Of a DNA stretch of 42,649 bases, positions 35,441-42,594 are shown in pieces. The DNA comes from a virus. The translations under genes and the position numbers were made by a program. The stretch's first letter is position 1, and each line of letters opens with the position of its first letter. The notes under the pieces are model-generated. The model was not told where the DNA came from and ran no database searches. It worked only from the letters and a program-made list of their open reading frames with translations. The DNA lies in IMG/VR virus record IMGVR_UViG_3300021197_001483, positions 1-42,649 of that record; one strand, 5' to 3'.

Positions 35441-35616
35441 GGTTAATTTTCGCTGGAAGTTTGGGCACCGTACTACTAGTACCTGCGCATGTCACCTCCG
35501 CTCCGCTTCGCTTCGGCTCCGTTGTGACATGCTTGTTACTACTAGTACTTAAGTGCCACTTCCAGCTAAAAATGAACCTATGATGGTGGTTGTTGCTCTT
35601 GACTACAGCGACGCAC
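35441..35616 (-). ncRNA. structured element, copy C
   Basis: Third copy, on the minus strand, overlapping the last 39 bases of the gene at 35578. Plus-strand pairings: GGTT 35441-35444 with AACC 35575-35578; GCTGGAAGT 35452-35460 with ACTTCCAGC 35558-35566; GGCAC 35464-35468 with GTGCC 35553-35557; GTACTA 35470-35475 with TAGTAC 35543-35548; GCATGTCAC 35487-35495 with GTGACATGC 35524-35532. The loop carries GGAG-type words. The GCGAC/GTCGC helix of A and B is GGCAC/GTGCC here, a two-sided change. It leads into the hydrolase gene. Confidence 0.87.
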
Positions 35617-35808
35617 TTCTTCCACACTCACTCGGAATAGACGCATCTTACCAGTAGTCTTTGCCCTGTACCACGCTTGTTTCTTAGACTCGCGATAGGC
35701 AAACTCCCACTCATTAGGGTCAGGAGCATGACGTACTGTATGTCCCTGCCCTAGTGTGCTATTAGAGGCAAGTGCCAGTGCCATCATCATTGCAGGATGC
35801 TCATTCAT
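35578..35808 (-). CDS. unknown small protein with element-encoded tail
   Basis: A 76-residue protein: hydrophobic Met/Ala-rich start, then 'PNEWEFAYRESKKQAWYRAK' and 'TGKMRLFRVSVEEVRRCSQ'. The last residues from VRRCSQ onward lie inside structured element C, as do the last six of the endolysin in copy B. Overlaps the preceding gene by TAATG. The Trp/Tyr/Arg-rich centre may bind nucleic acid. Function unknown. Confidence 0.65.
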   Translation of the reverse strand: MNEHPAMMMALALASNSTLGQGHTVRHAPDPNEWEFAYRESKKQAWYRAKTTGKMRLFRVSVEEVRRCSQEQQPPS

Positions 35809-36167
35809 TAGAGTGAGTCATCCTCTGTTAAGTCTTGTACTAGGGACTCATCAAGGTTAATACCCATGCTCTCTAGCTGACGTAGTAAGACACGTGCTTG
35901 CCCACGAAGTGCACTAGTAAAGGCAGTACTAACTTCCATATCCACTGCTTCATCTAGCGCAGGGTCTAGTAGTCGTTCGATGTTACTGACATTACCTTCG
36001 TTACTAATACGACACACACTAATAGTAGTATTGTCTGCAATCTTAAGTGCATGCTGTATGCGACCTAGTTGCCCAATGGTTTCACCAATATCACTAAGGT
36101 TAGTATTAATAGGTGATGATAGTTGTGTGCCTTGTACTGCTGGCTTAGTTACTCTGATATTACTCAT
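35808..36167 (-). CDS. unknown small protein
   Basis: A 119-residue protein with a helical body (LSDIGETIGQLGRIQHALK, then a long helix about 70-105) and an acidic end (LVQDLTEDDSL). It overlaps both neighbours by one to eight bases and has GGAG upstream, so it is a coupled operon member. No family recognised. Confidence 0.65.
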   Translation of the reverse strand: MSNIRVTKPAVQGTQLSSPINTNLSDIGETIGQLGRIQHALKIADNTTISVCRISNEGNVSNIERLLDPALDEAVDMEVSTAFTSALRGQARVLLRQLESMGINLDESLVQDLTEDDSL

Positions 36168-36486
36168 TTACTTTCTCCAAGTGTTGTTGAATATTGTCTA
36201 CTAGTTCAGGGAATGAATACTCCTTAAACTGGGTCATTACTGTTACTAACTCTTTAGTATGCTCGGCACTTACTTTGTACTGTTGCATCAGTTCCAGTAG
36301 CCTTACTATAAGAATCAGGTCTTGCTCTTTAGCTTCCTCTGCTAGTTCTTCTTCCTTAGTAGCTTGGAGTTGTATGCCCCATTCTACTATGATGTCGTTG
36401 TTGAAGTAGGGCTTGTACCTGTCTACTTCAGCCACTGTAAGGTGTTGTAGTTGAGTAGGTGTGAATGGTATTGCTCTACTAGTCAT
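36160..36486 (-). CDS. unknown small helical protein
   Basis: A 108-residue, Glu-rich, fully helical protein (LQATKEEELAEEAKEQDLIL at about 41-60). GGAGGAG precedes its start; it overlaps both neighbours by eight bases. Possible coiled-coil adaptor; function unknown. Confidence 0.65.
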   Translation of the reverse strand: MTSRAIPFTPTQLQHLTVAEVDRYKPYFNNDIIVEWGIQLQATKEEELAEEAKEQDLILIVRLLELMQQYKVSAEHTKELVTVMTQFKEYSFPELVDNIQQHLEKVNE

Positions 36487-36724
36487 TAGGTAGCTCCTCC
36501 AGTTCCTGTGCTAGTGCTTCTTGTAGTAGGGCTGTGTTAGCATCCCACAATCTAAGCACTACATCTAACTCTTCTATAGCCTTGAACATTAGTACACGTT
36601 CTTCTTTAGTAGAGTTACCTGTATGAGCATGTGCTACCTGATTCATTATTATACCACGTGCTCCCATTAGTTTGCGCTTGTTCCAGTTACGAGTACGAGC
36701 ACTCTTCTGTAAGGGTGTTGCCAT
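36479..36724 (-). CDS. unknown small protein with basic N-terminus
   Basis: An 81-residue protein: basic first 20 residues (LQKSARTRNWNKRKLMGARG), then two acidic helices (ERVLMFKAIEELDVVLRLW). Overlaps its neighbours by TAATG and eight bases. Function unknown. Confidence 0.62.
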   Translation of the reverse strand: MATPLQKSARTRNWNKRKLMGARGIIMNQVAHAHTGNSTKEERVLMFKAIEELDVVLRLWDANTALLQEALAQELEELPND

Positions 36725-37086
36725 TAGTAGTGCTCCTCTTGATCAGGTTCTACATACCCATCTACCAAGCTAGCATCTAGCGCATCCGCTACTAGCTTCA
36801 AGGTAGTGTTGTATGTCATGCTTACTAAGGCACTAGCTTTGCGCTTGTCAATGCCCATGCTATCAATACCATGTTGTATGCAAGAGTCTAATGAATCCTT
36901 ATGCAAGTGAGTGTGTAGTGCTGTCTCCATTAACTGCTTCGCTAGTGGATGCTTGTACTTGTTAGGATGCAGTACTGGATTAGTGTTTACTACTTCCACT
37001 GCTTCGGTTTGTTCTGCGTTCAGGTGTGAACGACGTGATGGTACTAGTGTGTTACGTGCTTCGTCATGATTATCAGTGTTGTTCAT
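36724..37086 (-). CDS. unknown small protein
   Basis: A 120-residue protein, helical from about residue 20, with His-rich segment (LMETALHTHLHKDSLDSCIQ) and acidic end. AGGAG site upstream; lies 13 bases after the helicase gene. No family recognised. Confidence 0.65.
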   Translation of the reverse strand: MNNTDNHDEARNTLVPSRRSHLNAEQTEAVEVVNTNPVLHPNKYKHPLAKQLMETALHTHLHKDSLDSCIQHGIDSMGIDKRKASALVSMTYNTTLKLVADALDASLVDGYVEPDQEEHY

Positions 37087-37099
37087 GTTGGTATTGCTC

Positions 37100-39064
37100 C
37101 TATTGAAATGCTGCTGTCTTAGTGATTGTTAGTGCTGGTTGTGATGCTCTCTTCTTAGCAAGTTCCAGCTTGAGTTTCTCTGCCCTGACCTTACTACGGT
37201 AGTAGTCTAACTTCTTGTCAAGGGTATTACCTTTAAGCTTCTGAGTAGTGATGCCTTTCTGTAGCATACTATCACCAGCTTTAACAGGGTTCTGCTTATC
37301 GTACATGATAGTAATGTCACGTCTTGCACGAGTAACACCAGTGTATACTAGCTCACGGTTAACCATAGTACTATGACTGTGGTGTAGTATTAGCCATACT
37401 CTTTGTGCTTCACTACCTTGAGCTTTGTGGACTGTCATTGCACCAACTAGTAGTAGGTTGCTGACTTGTCCTGCACTTCTAGCAGTAGCAGTACGGCTAG
37501 GGTCTTGACAGTTTACCATTCTGATAACGGCACTACTCTGAGTACTGTTACGAGTCTTACTTACCTCTACTGCTGCATCTAGTAGGTCATCAATATCAGC
37601 ATTCTCAAAGTTAAACTGCTGTGCTTCTATTACCTCTGCCTCATGCTCAGTACTAATGCGTCCCCATCTATCTACATGAGGCGATGGTGGTAGTGGTGGT
37701 GCACCAGTGTAGTCAGTGTTAGGTTCGATACTATCAATGAACCAGTACTCTTTGTTGTGTAAGACCTTATCTCCTACACAGAAATGGAAGTGGTGGTAGT
37801 TACTAATAACTTGATGTACTTCTAGACCATCACGCTCTGCCAGTCCTTGACCTATCCACTTGTTTAACTCTAGTGTACCGAATGCCTTGTTGAAAGGTAC
37901 TAGTACCATATCGTACTGTGGGTCAAATTCACCAGCTATTATTAGCTTCTTAAAGTAAGTACCTATTGCCATACAACTAGTCTCACTAGGGTGTCTCTTA
38001 GCAAAGGGCTTCATACTAACAGTACCACTATGGTCTGATTGGTTCCACGTCTCCGCTTCCTTATCTCCCATAGGCTTACCCTCTAGTATACGTTGTGCTA
38101 GCTTTGTTACTAGTCCAGTATTACGATACACTTCACCAAGCTCAATGATAGGTAGCTCTAGTAACTTGAACCCTAGTATTGCGTCATCGAATACTGGCGG
38201 TAGCTGGTTCAAATCTCCTAGGAATATAAAGGTAGTATCATCAGGTCTTGGCAAGGCACTATAGAATGTTTCCCATAACCACATAGGAACACTACCACCC
38301 TCTTCCACTACTACTATATCTAGGTGTGGTAGAAATGCCCCATCACCAAGACCATCAGGTTGGCAACCATAAGTAGGTACGAATCGTTGAGACTCTTTAT
38401 TAAAACCAGTCTCTTTACCATCATCACCTATCTCAGGTATTTCTACCTCACAAGGATAGTATTCTAGTAGTGTGTGAAAGGTACTACAGTTCTGCTTGAA
38501 CTCTTGAGGTAGTGCCTCTTTGATATTACGTACTGCTTGGTTAGTGAATGAAAGTACTGCTATTGCTGGCTTACCCTCTGAAAGCACACGCTCAGTACCT
38601 TCTGTTAACCTACTGATAACACCACTACTACTCAAGGTGGTAGCCATTGTACGTACAGTAGTAGTCTTACCAGTACCCGCACTACCAACTAGGCAGAATG
38701 AATGCTTACTTTCAGCCATTACTACTGCTTGGCGTTGTTCCGCATTCAGGTTATCGAAGTTAACTTCGTCTTTGTTTAGTGCTTTAGCTACACTGTTGGC
38801 AGTAGCAGTTGTTGTAGTATCGACGCCATTAGCCCCACTCCCACTGCTAGCCCCATTACTGCCATCAATAGTAGTAGTCTTACCAGTGCTACTGTCTTTC
38901 TTCTTCTGTAAGAAGGCTTGAAGGGTAGATACTTCTGCTTGTCCTGCTTCCTGCTTAACACTCTTTAACTCCACTGTTGGCTTTACTACTGCTTGTGCTT
39001 GTTGTGATGCTTGCTTCTGCTCTTTTAGTCGTTTAAGCATACGTGCTAGTGATGGGCTAGTCAT
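37100..39064 (-). CDS. SF1 DNA helicase (RecD/UvrD-like)
   Basis: A 654-residue helicase. The chosen ATG at 39064 has AAGGAG seven bases upstream; an in-frame ATG at 39103 lies well inside the previous gene. Motifs: Walker A GSAGTGKTT (127-135), Walker B VVVEEGG (251-257), motif III-like GDLNQLPPV (283-291), and near the end the UvrD C-terminal 'TVHKAQGSE' and 'YTGVTRARR' motifs. The first ~100 residues are a linker rich in Gln, Ser and Thr with an N-terminal SPSLARMLKRLK helix that recurs at the end of the protein at 39509. It may be the replicative or recombination helicase. Confidence 0.9.
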   Translation of the reverse strand: MTSPSLARMLKRLKEQKQASQQAQAVVKPTVELKSVKQEAGQAEVSTLQAFLQKKKDSSTGKTTTIDGSNGASSGSGANGVDTTTTATANSVAKALNKDEVNFDNLNAEQRQAVVMAESKHSFCLVGSAGTGKTTTVRTMATTLSSSGVISRLTEGTERVLSEGKPAIAVLSFTNQAVRNIKEALPQEFKQNCSTFHTLLEYYPCEVEIPEIGDDGKETGFNKESQRFVPTYGCQPDGLGDGAFLPHLDIVVVEEGGSVPMWLWETFYSALPRPDDTTFIFLGDLNQLPPVFDDAILGFKLLELPIIELGEVYRNTGLVTKLAQRILEGKPMGDKEAETWNQSDHSGTVSMKPFAKRHPSETSCMAIGTYFKKLIIAGEFDPQYDMVLVPFNKAFGTLELNKWIGQGLAERDGLEVHQVISNYHHFHFCVGDKVLHNKEYWFIDSIEPNTDYTGAPPLPPSPHVDRWGRISTEHEAEVIEAQQFNFENADIDDLLDAAVEVSKTRNSTQSSAVIRMVNCQDPSRTATARSAGQVSNLLLVGAMTVHKAQGSEAQRVWLILHHSHSTMVNRELVYTGVTRARRDITIMYDKQNPVKAGDSMLQKGITTQKLKGNTLDKKLDYYRSKVRAEKLKLELAKKRASQPALTITKTAAFQ

Positions 39065-39299
39065 CTTTCCACTCCTTATGAGTAAGAATCTTTTTAGTTT
39101 CAATGTTACGAAGCTTGCCTACTATTGCTAGTACTTCTTTCAGTGTTAGTTCTAGTTTAAGCCACTTGCCACTGTCTTGACCTAACATATGAATGTAGTA
39201 CCTACTAGGTCTTGACTTAGTGATACTGAATTGCATAGGACAGTAACGCTCTTGTACTTCTACTGTGGTGTGGGTAGTACCATACTTTAAATATTTCAT
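39057..39299 (-). CDS. unknown small protein, paralogue of the preceding gene
   Basis: An 80-residue protein starting MKYLKYGTTHTTVEVQER. The KYGTTHT segment and a later K/R-L-R element recur in the adjacent upstream gene, indicating tandem duplication and divergence. Overlaps the helicase start by eight bases and the upstream stop by TAATG. Beta-rich front, helical basic end. Function unknown. Confidence 0.65.
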   Translation of the reverse strand: MKYLKYGTTHTTVEVQERYCPMQFSITKSRPSRYYIHMLGQDSGKWLKLELTLKEVLAIVGKLRNIETKKILTHKEWKDD

Positions 39300-39496
39300 T
39301 ATGCTGTCCTCAATTTGCGTACTACTAGATGTGATGATGTTAGTATGTGTGGGAAAACATTCTTAGTCTGTAATACCCACCGCTTTCTCCAAGGTACTAG
39401 TACGTACACCTTGTCGCTATCTAAACTACATTCGTACGTACTACCAGTTGCCTTACTCGTTACCGTATGAGTAGTACCATATTTGTATCGTGTCAT
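39299..39496 (-). CDS. unknown small protein, paralogue of the following gene
   Basis: A 65-residue beta-rich protein (MTRYKYGTTHTVTSKATG at the start, YVLVPWRKRWVLQT at 31-44). It shares its first strand, KYGTTHT, with the next gene. GGAT site twelve bases upstream. Function unknown; too short for family assignment. Confidence 0.65.
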   Translation of the reverse strand: MTRYKYGTTHTVTSKATGSTYECSLDSDKVYVLVPWRKRWVLQTKNVFPHILTSSHLVVRKLRTA

Positions 39497-39508
39497 TGCT
39501 ACTAATCC

Positions 39509-40567
39509 TTATGCCTTTGCTGGAGTTTTGAATTTGTTTAACATACGAGCTAGAGGTGAATCACCAGTAGGCTTGTTGTTACTCACTTTTACTACTACAT
39601 TGTTATGGAAGCTCATATCAGATACCTTAGTCTTAGTAGTGTACTTAACATTCGCGCCTTTGTTATGCTGCTCTTCTTCTTTAACAGTAATGAAGTCTAG
39701 GCTTGCTACTATGTTATGAATAGTCTCTAGTTTAGCTTCAAGATGACGTATTACTAGTAGTGACTGCTCTCTGTTGTCATCCTCATAAGGTAGGGATGCC
39801 TTAGCTATCTTGATAACCTTTTGTAGTGTACCTACATTCAAGCGGTCTAGGTTAGTACTGTTAAGATAGTGTCTAATAGTATCAGCTTGCGTACCAGTAA
39901 GATCTTCGTTCTTAATGTGCATTTGCTTGATAGCCCATTGACCTAGTTTAGGTGTGTACTTACTACCTTTAAGGTGATACGTGTTAAGAATACGGTTAAG
40001 CTCTACTTCTAGTGCTAGTTCGTCCTCTAACTTCTCGCGCTTCTTCTCTTGCGCTGTTAGTGGGTTGTCTCCGTAGTACAAGTGCAACTGCTTGCTAACT
40101 TCTTTCAAGTACAATGCAATGCGACTACCACTAGTATTGTTATCTCTACTGATAATAAGTGTTGGTAAGTCTAACTTGTGGTGATTCTCAGTACGGATGT
40201 ACTTACTAAGTGGCTTGATTACTCTTACTAGTGCCTTGAATATCTTGTTAACTTCTTTCTCTGACTCAAGATACAGACCACAGCGTTTAGTACTGATTAA
40301 GCCAGTGTTAACAAGTAGTGCTGTTACTGCTAAGTATTTCTCCGTTGGAGTGCGTGATTCTGATAGTAGTGTTATCAACTCTAGTGGTGATAGCCCGAAT
40401 ACAGGATGACTGTTACGAACTAATTTGTTCTTAATACTAGAGTTGTGAAAATGTGTACCTACTGCAATTTTAATATTAGTATGGTGACAGAATGAGATAG
40501 TAGCGCTAATTTCTTTTAGTGTCTTTAGTGTCTCAGTGTCGTGCTGTGTAGGTTGTGAGTAAAACAT
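39509..40567 (-). CDS. unknown protein near the putative origin
   Basis: A 352-residue, helical, basic protein. N-terminal ~100 residues are hydrophobic and helical (LSPLELITLLSES, TEKYLAVTALLVNTG), the middle (about 170-260) charged and helical, and the end reads SPLARMLNKFK, nearly the same as the helicase's N-terminal helix. It is the first large gene after the iteron region, a place suited to an initiator or helicase loader, but no domain proves that. AGGA ribosome site. Confidence 0.6.
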   Translation of the reverse strand: MFYSQPTQHDTETLKTLKEISATISFCHHTNIKIAVGTHFHNSSIKNKLVRNSHPVFGLSPLELITLLSESRTPTEKYLAVTALLVNTGLISTKRCGLYLESEKEVNKIFKALVRVIKPLSKYIRTENHHKLDLPTLIISRDNNTSGSRIALYLKEVSKQLHLYYGDNPLTAQEKKREKLEDELALEVELNRILNTYHLKGSKYTPKLGQWAIKQMHIKNEDLTGTQADTIRHYLNSTNLDRLNVGTLQKVIKIAKASLPYEDDNREQSLLVIRHLEAKLETIHNIVASLDFITVKEEEQHNKGANVKYTTKTKVSDMSFHNNVVVKVSNNKPTGDSPLARMLNKFKTPAKA

Positions 40568-40586
40568 GGGCTTTCCTTAATGGTGT

Positions 40587-40784
40587 TTAAGCTAGAGTTA
40601 AAGTAGTTGTTGATGTTGCTAGTGCTAGTGGTCGTGCTTGTACTAGTTCACACAGCGTTTCCGTATTACTGCGCTTACGTCTACGATTACACTTGTCATG
40701 GTGTGCTCTTGCGTCGTCGCTGTAGTCACCTGCTTTGTGCTTGCGCTTCTGGTGACTGTTCTTCATTGGTGCTGGCTTACTCAT
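40587..40784 (-). CDS. small basic protein
   Basis: Sixty-five residues, very basic in the first half (KNSHQKRKHKAGDYSDD, then HDKCNRRRKRSNTE), hydrophobic Thr/Leu end. Probable nucleic-acid binder by charge only. ATGA overlap with the preceding gene and an AGGAG site support it. Confidence 0.6.
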   Translation of the reverse strand: MSKPAPMKNSHQKRKHKAGDYSDDARAHHDKCNRRRKRSNTETLCELVQARPLALATSTTTLTLA

Positions 40785-41041
40785 AGTGCTTGCTCCTTTA
40801 GTAGTGACTGTTGATGTTCACGCCACTGTTGTGTTAGTATTATTGCTTGTGCTAGTCGTAATCTAGTAGCACCCTCTACAATAGTAGTACCTTTCACAAT
40901 CTTACCGTCTACTTCTAGTGTGGCGTGTGGACGTGCCATTGCTAGTGCTAACTGAGCTGTACCTTGTGATACAGTATTACTATCTAGTCGTTGTGTACAA
41001 TAGTGCAGTAGTTGTTCATACTGCGTGTCCGTTATATTCAT
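40781..41041 (-). CDS. first gene of the leftward operon, unknown
   Basis: An 86-residue helical protein (LDSNTVSQGTAQLALAMARP, then TRLRLAQAIILTQQWREHQQ). AAGGAG lies ten bases before the ATG, and a consensus promoter ends about 67 bases upstream, so it opens the early transcript. Such first genes often encode host-takeover proteins; that is inference. Confidence 0.7.
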   Translation of the reverse strand: MNITDTQYEQLLHYCTQRLDSNTVSQGTAQLALAMARPHATLEVDGKIVKGTTIVEGATRLRLAQAIILTQQWREHQQSLLKEQAL

Positions 41042-41107
41042 AGTAGTAACTCCTTACTAGTTAATAGTAGTGCTAAGGGGTGAATCCCTAACACCAAAGT
41101 AGTGCCT

Positions 41108-41136
41108 ATCATATCATACTTTTAACAGAATGTCAA
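41108..41136 (-). promoter_or_regulatory. strong sigma70 promoter of the replication operon
   Basis: On the minus strand TTGACA (41136-41131) and TATGAT (41113-41108) are separated by exactly 17 bases, eleven of twelve consensus bases. Transcription would begin about 41100 and give a ~55-base leader with a GGTG/CACC hairpin before the first gene. A host RNA polymerase could drive the early arm from here without phage factors. Confidence 0.85.
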
Positions 41137-41218
41137 GTACTCATTCAGTGGTAGCTTGTGTAGAAGGAGTAGTAGTAGGAGTTGTGAGTAAGGTAGTACT
41201 ACAAATCTTATGCACTCC

Positions 41219-41280
41219 AAATACCAAGTACCAAATACTTAAATACCTAGATACCTAGAAACTTGAAAACCTGAAAACCT
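41219..41280. repeat. iteron array 1 (8-bp tandem repeats)
   Basis: Six contiguous 8-mers from 41233: AAATACTT, AAATACCT, AGATACCT, AGAAACTT, GAAAACCT and GAAAACCT, with two weaker units before them (from 41219). Consensus ARAWACCT. The inverse sequence occurs as array 2, about 330 bases away. Suggested binding sites for an initiator. Confidence 0.75.
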
Positions 41281-41579
41281 AGGGGGTAGGTATTGGGTGT
41301 GTGGGGTGTGGTTGTCGTTGTAGTAGGTATTAAGGTGTTGTGTTGTTGTAGTGTTGCTTGTGTAGTAGGTAGTACTTACTTGCCTTGTGAGAAAGGTGTA
41401 AGTGTCTATGATTATTATGACGTTAATATAAGGGGTATTGAAATTTTTAATAAATAATAATACTACTACTATACTATCTACTACAGCTACTACACTACTA
41501 TTACTAGCTACTAGCTTTGCTACTACACTAGGTACTAGTATTAGGTGTTGTAGTGGTAGGTACTACTATTGGAGGTAAA

Positions 41580-41684
41580 ATGGATATTGGGTATGAATAT
41601 CCCCTCAAGGTTTCTAGGTTCTCAGGTTCTCAGGTATTCAGGTATTTGTGGTATCTAGGTATCTGGGGTGCACTGTGCTGCTAG
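41580..41684 (+). CDS. possible 34-residue peptide across iteron array 2
   Basis: An ATG with an ideal GGAGG four bases upstream opens 34 codons to TAG at 41682-41684. The product would start MDIGYEYPLKV and end in an aromatic hydrophobic stretch and two Cys. It runs rightward, against the neighbouring transcription, and covers the iterons, so coding may be chance. Confidence 0.25.
   Translation: MDIGYEYPLKVSRFSGSQVFRYLWYLGIWGALCC
41608..41664. repeat. iteron array 2 (inverted relative to array 1)
   Basis: Five contiguous 8-mers AGGTTTCT, AGGTTCTC, AGGTTCTC, AGGTATTC, AGGTATTT, then two further units GGTATCT and AGGTATCT. The consensus AGGTWTYT is the reverse complement of array 1. Together they bracket the AT-rich core. 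Confidence 0.75.
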
Positions 41685-41766
41685 TACTAGTAGTTAGTAA
41701 TACCAATGTAGTGTTAGTAGTATTGATGCTTGTAGTGTGGCTGTGATTGGCTTTATTTCAGGCAAT

Positions 41767-41790
41767 AAAAAACCCACTACAATGAGTGGG
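41767..41790 (-). terminator. Rho-independent terminator
   Basis: On the minus strand CCCACT and AGTGGG form a perfect 6-bp stem with a six-base loop, followed by TTTTTT. It lies 25 bases after the stop of the gene at 41815 and isolates that gene from the origin region. Confidence 0.93.
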
Positions 41791-41814
41791 CTTCTGTTAA
41801 GTACTAAGTACTAG

Positions 41815-42501
41815 TTATGCGAACATATCTAAGTCAAAGTCCTCTGACGGTTTAAGAACTTTCTCTAAGTTAGTCGCCCATAGGTTAACTACTGGCTCAC
41901 AAGTTGCGGCTACATCAGCATCCTGCTCTGCTAGTGCTGCATACCAAGTAGCGATAGCGCCTTGCAACTTCTCAAGTACTGCGTTGCTAACTGGCTGACA
42001 TGAAGCAAGAGAAAAGCGCTTCTCGCCTAGTTGTGCTACTGCTGCTGCTACCTTGTCGTTGAACAACTCAGGCATAGTAGCTTTAACAACTTCTACAACT
42101 GCTTTGACCATTTCGGCAGTAACTTTAATCGCTGCTGTGCGTTGTGCGAATGGTGCTTCTAATACAGCATCCCAAGATACTAGAGTCTCAGCCGTTGGTG
42201 TGCCATTGCCTATCACGTCATCTTGAGCAGTCTTGATAGCTTTGTTAACCAACTGCTGTAAGTGGTCGTTCTGTGCTGCTGTAAATCCTTCAACGGCTAC
42301 AACTGGTACAGCCATGTTAACAGTTACAGACTTACGCTTGTACTTGTCTGCTTTGCCTTCTTCTGTGATTACTTCTACTTGATCTGCTGCTAGAGATTCT
42401 TTCTCTACTAGAGCTGATAAGCGCTCATAACCTTTTTCCTCTGCTGTGTATGATTTAAAGTGGAATGTAAAATCGATTGCTTTAGTATTAATATCAGACA
42501 T
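41815..42501 (-). CDS. unknown early protein with acidic C-terminus
   Basis: A 228-residue protein. A TTG further upstream is in frame, but it is part of the GGAG site (TTGGAGACTACA) of the ATG at 42501, which is preferred. The protein is Ala/Val/Glu rich, with beta-prone residues about 1-75, a helical centre and the C-terminal tail SEDFDLDMFA, acidic with aromatic residues as in ssDNA-binding proteins that recruit partners. It has its own strong promoter and terminator, so high early expression is expected. An SSB or host-takeover role is speculation. Confidence 0.7.
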   Translation of the reverse strand: MSDINTKAIDFTFHFKSYTAEEKGYERLSALVEKESLAADQVEVITEEGKADKYKRKSVTVNMAVPVVAVEGFTAAQNDHLQQLVNKAIKTAQDDVIGNGTPTAETLVSWDAVLEAPFAQRTAAIKVTAEMVKAVVEVVKATMPELFNDKVAAAVAQLGEKRFSLASCQPVSNAVLEKLQGAIATWYAALAEQDADVAATCEPVVNLWATNLEKVLKPSEDFDLDMFA

Positions 42502-42566
42502 TGTAGTCTCCAATTGGTTAGTAAAATAAGTGTGGGGTTAATCCCCATTCCCTCAGTGGGAGTACC

Positions 42567-42594
42567 ATTATAATTGAATGGTGTGTTAGTGCAA
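42567..42594 (-). promoter_or_regulatory. sigma70 promoter with leader hairpins
   Basis: On the minus strand TTGCAC (42594-42589), a 16-base spacer and a perfect TATAAT (42572-42567). The ~60-base leader to the gene at 42501 holds two small hairpins (TCCC/GGGA and GGGG/CCCC), which may stabilise the message. The -35 is only half consensus, the -10 is exact. Confidence 0.7.

Larger units (their letters stand above)
41042..41814. other. non-coding origin-like region
   Basis: About 770 bases without a convincing gene. From right to left: terminator of the last gene (41767-41790), iteron array 2 (41608-41664), TACTA/TAGTA-rich tract (41460-41570), AT-rich core (about 41430-41462, TTTTTAATAAATAATAATA), G/T-rich tract (41281-41400), iteron array 1 (41219-41280) and the leftward promoter (41108-41136). 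Inverted iterons around an unwinding-like core are a typical origin layout. No experimental proof is available. Confidence 0.55.

Noticed and set aside
40690-40730. Apparent fourth copy of the element's 5' motif (GCGTCGTCGCTGTAGTCA)
   Set aside because: It has an extra triplet, lies within a coding region on the opposite reading and is not followed by any paired arms.
41219-41664. CRISPR array
   Set aside because: Repeats are contiguous 8-mers with no spacers, and no cas genes exist; the Cas4-like nuclease is a common phage recombination enzyme.
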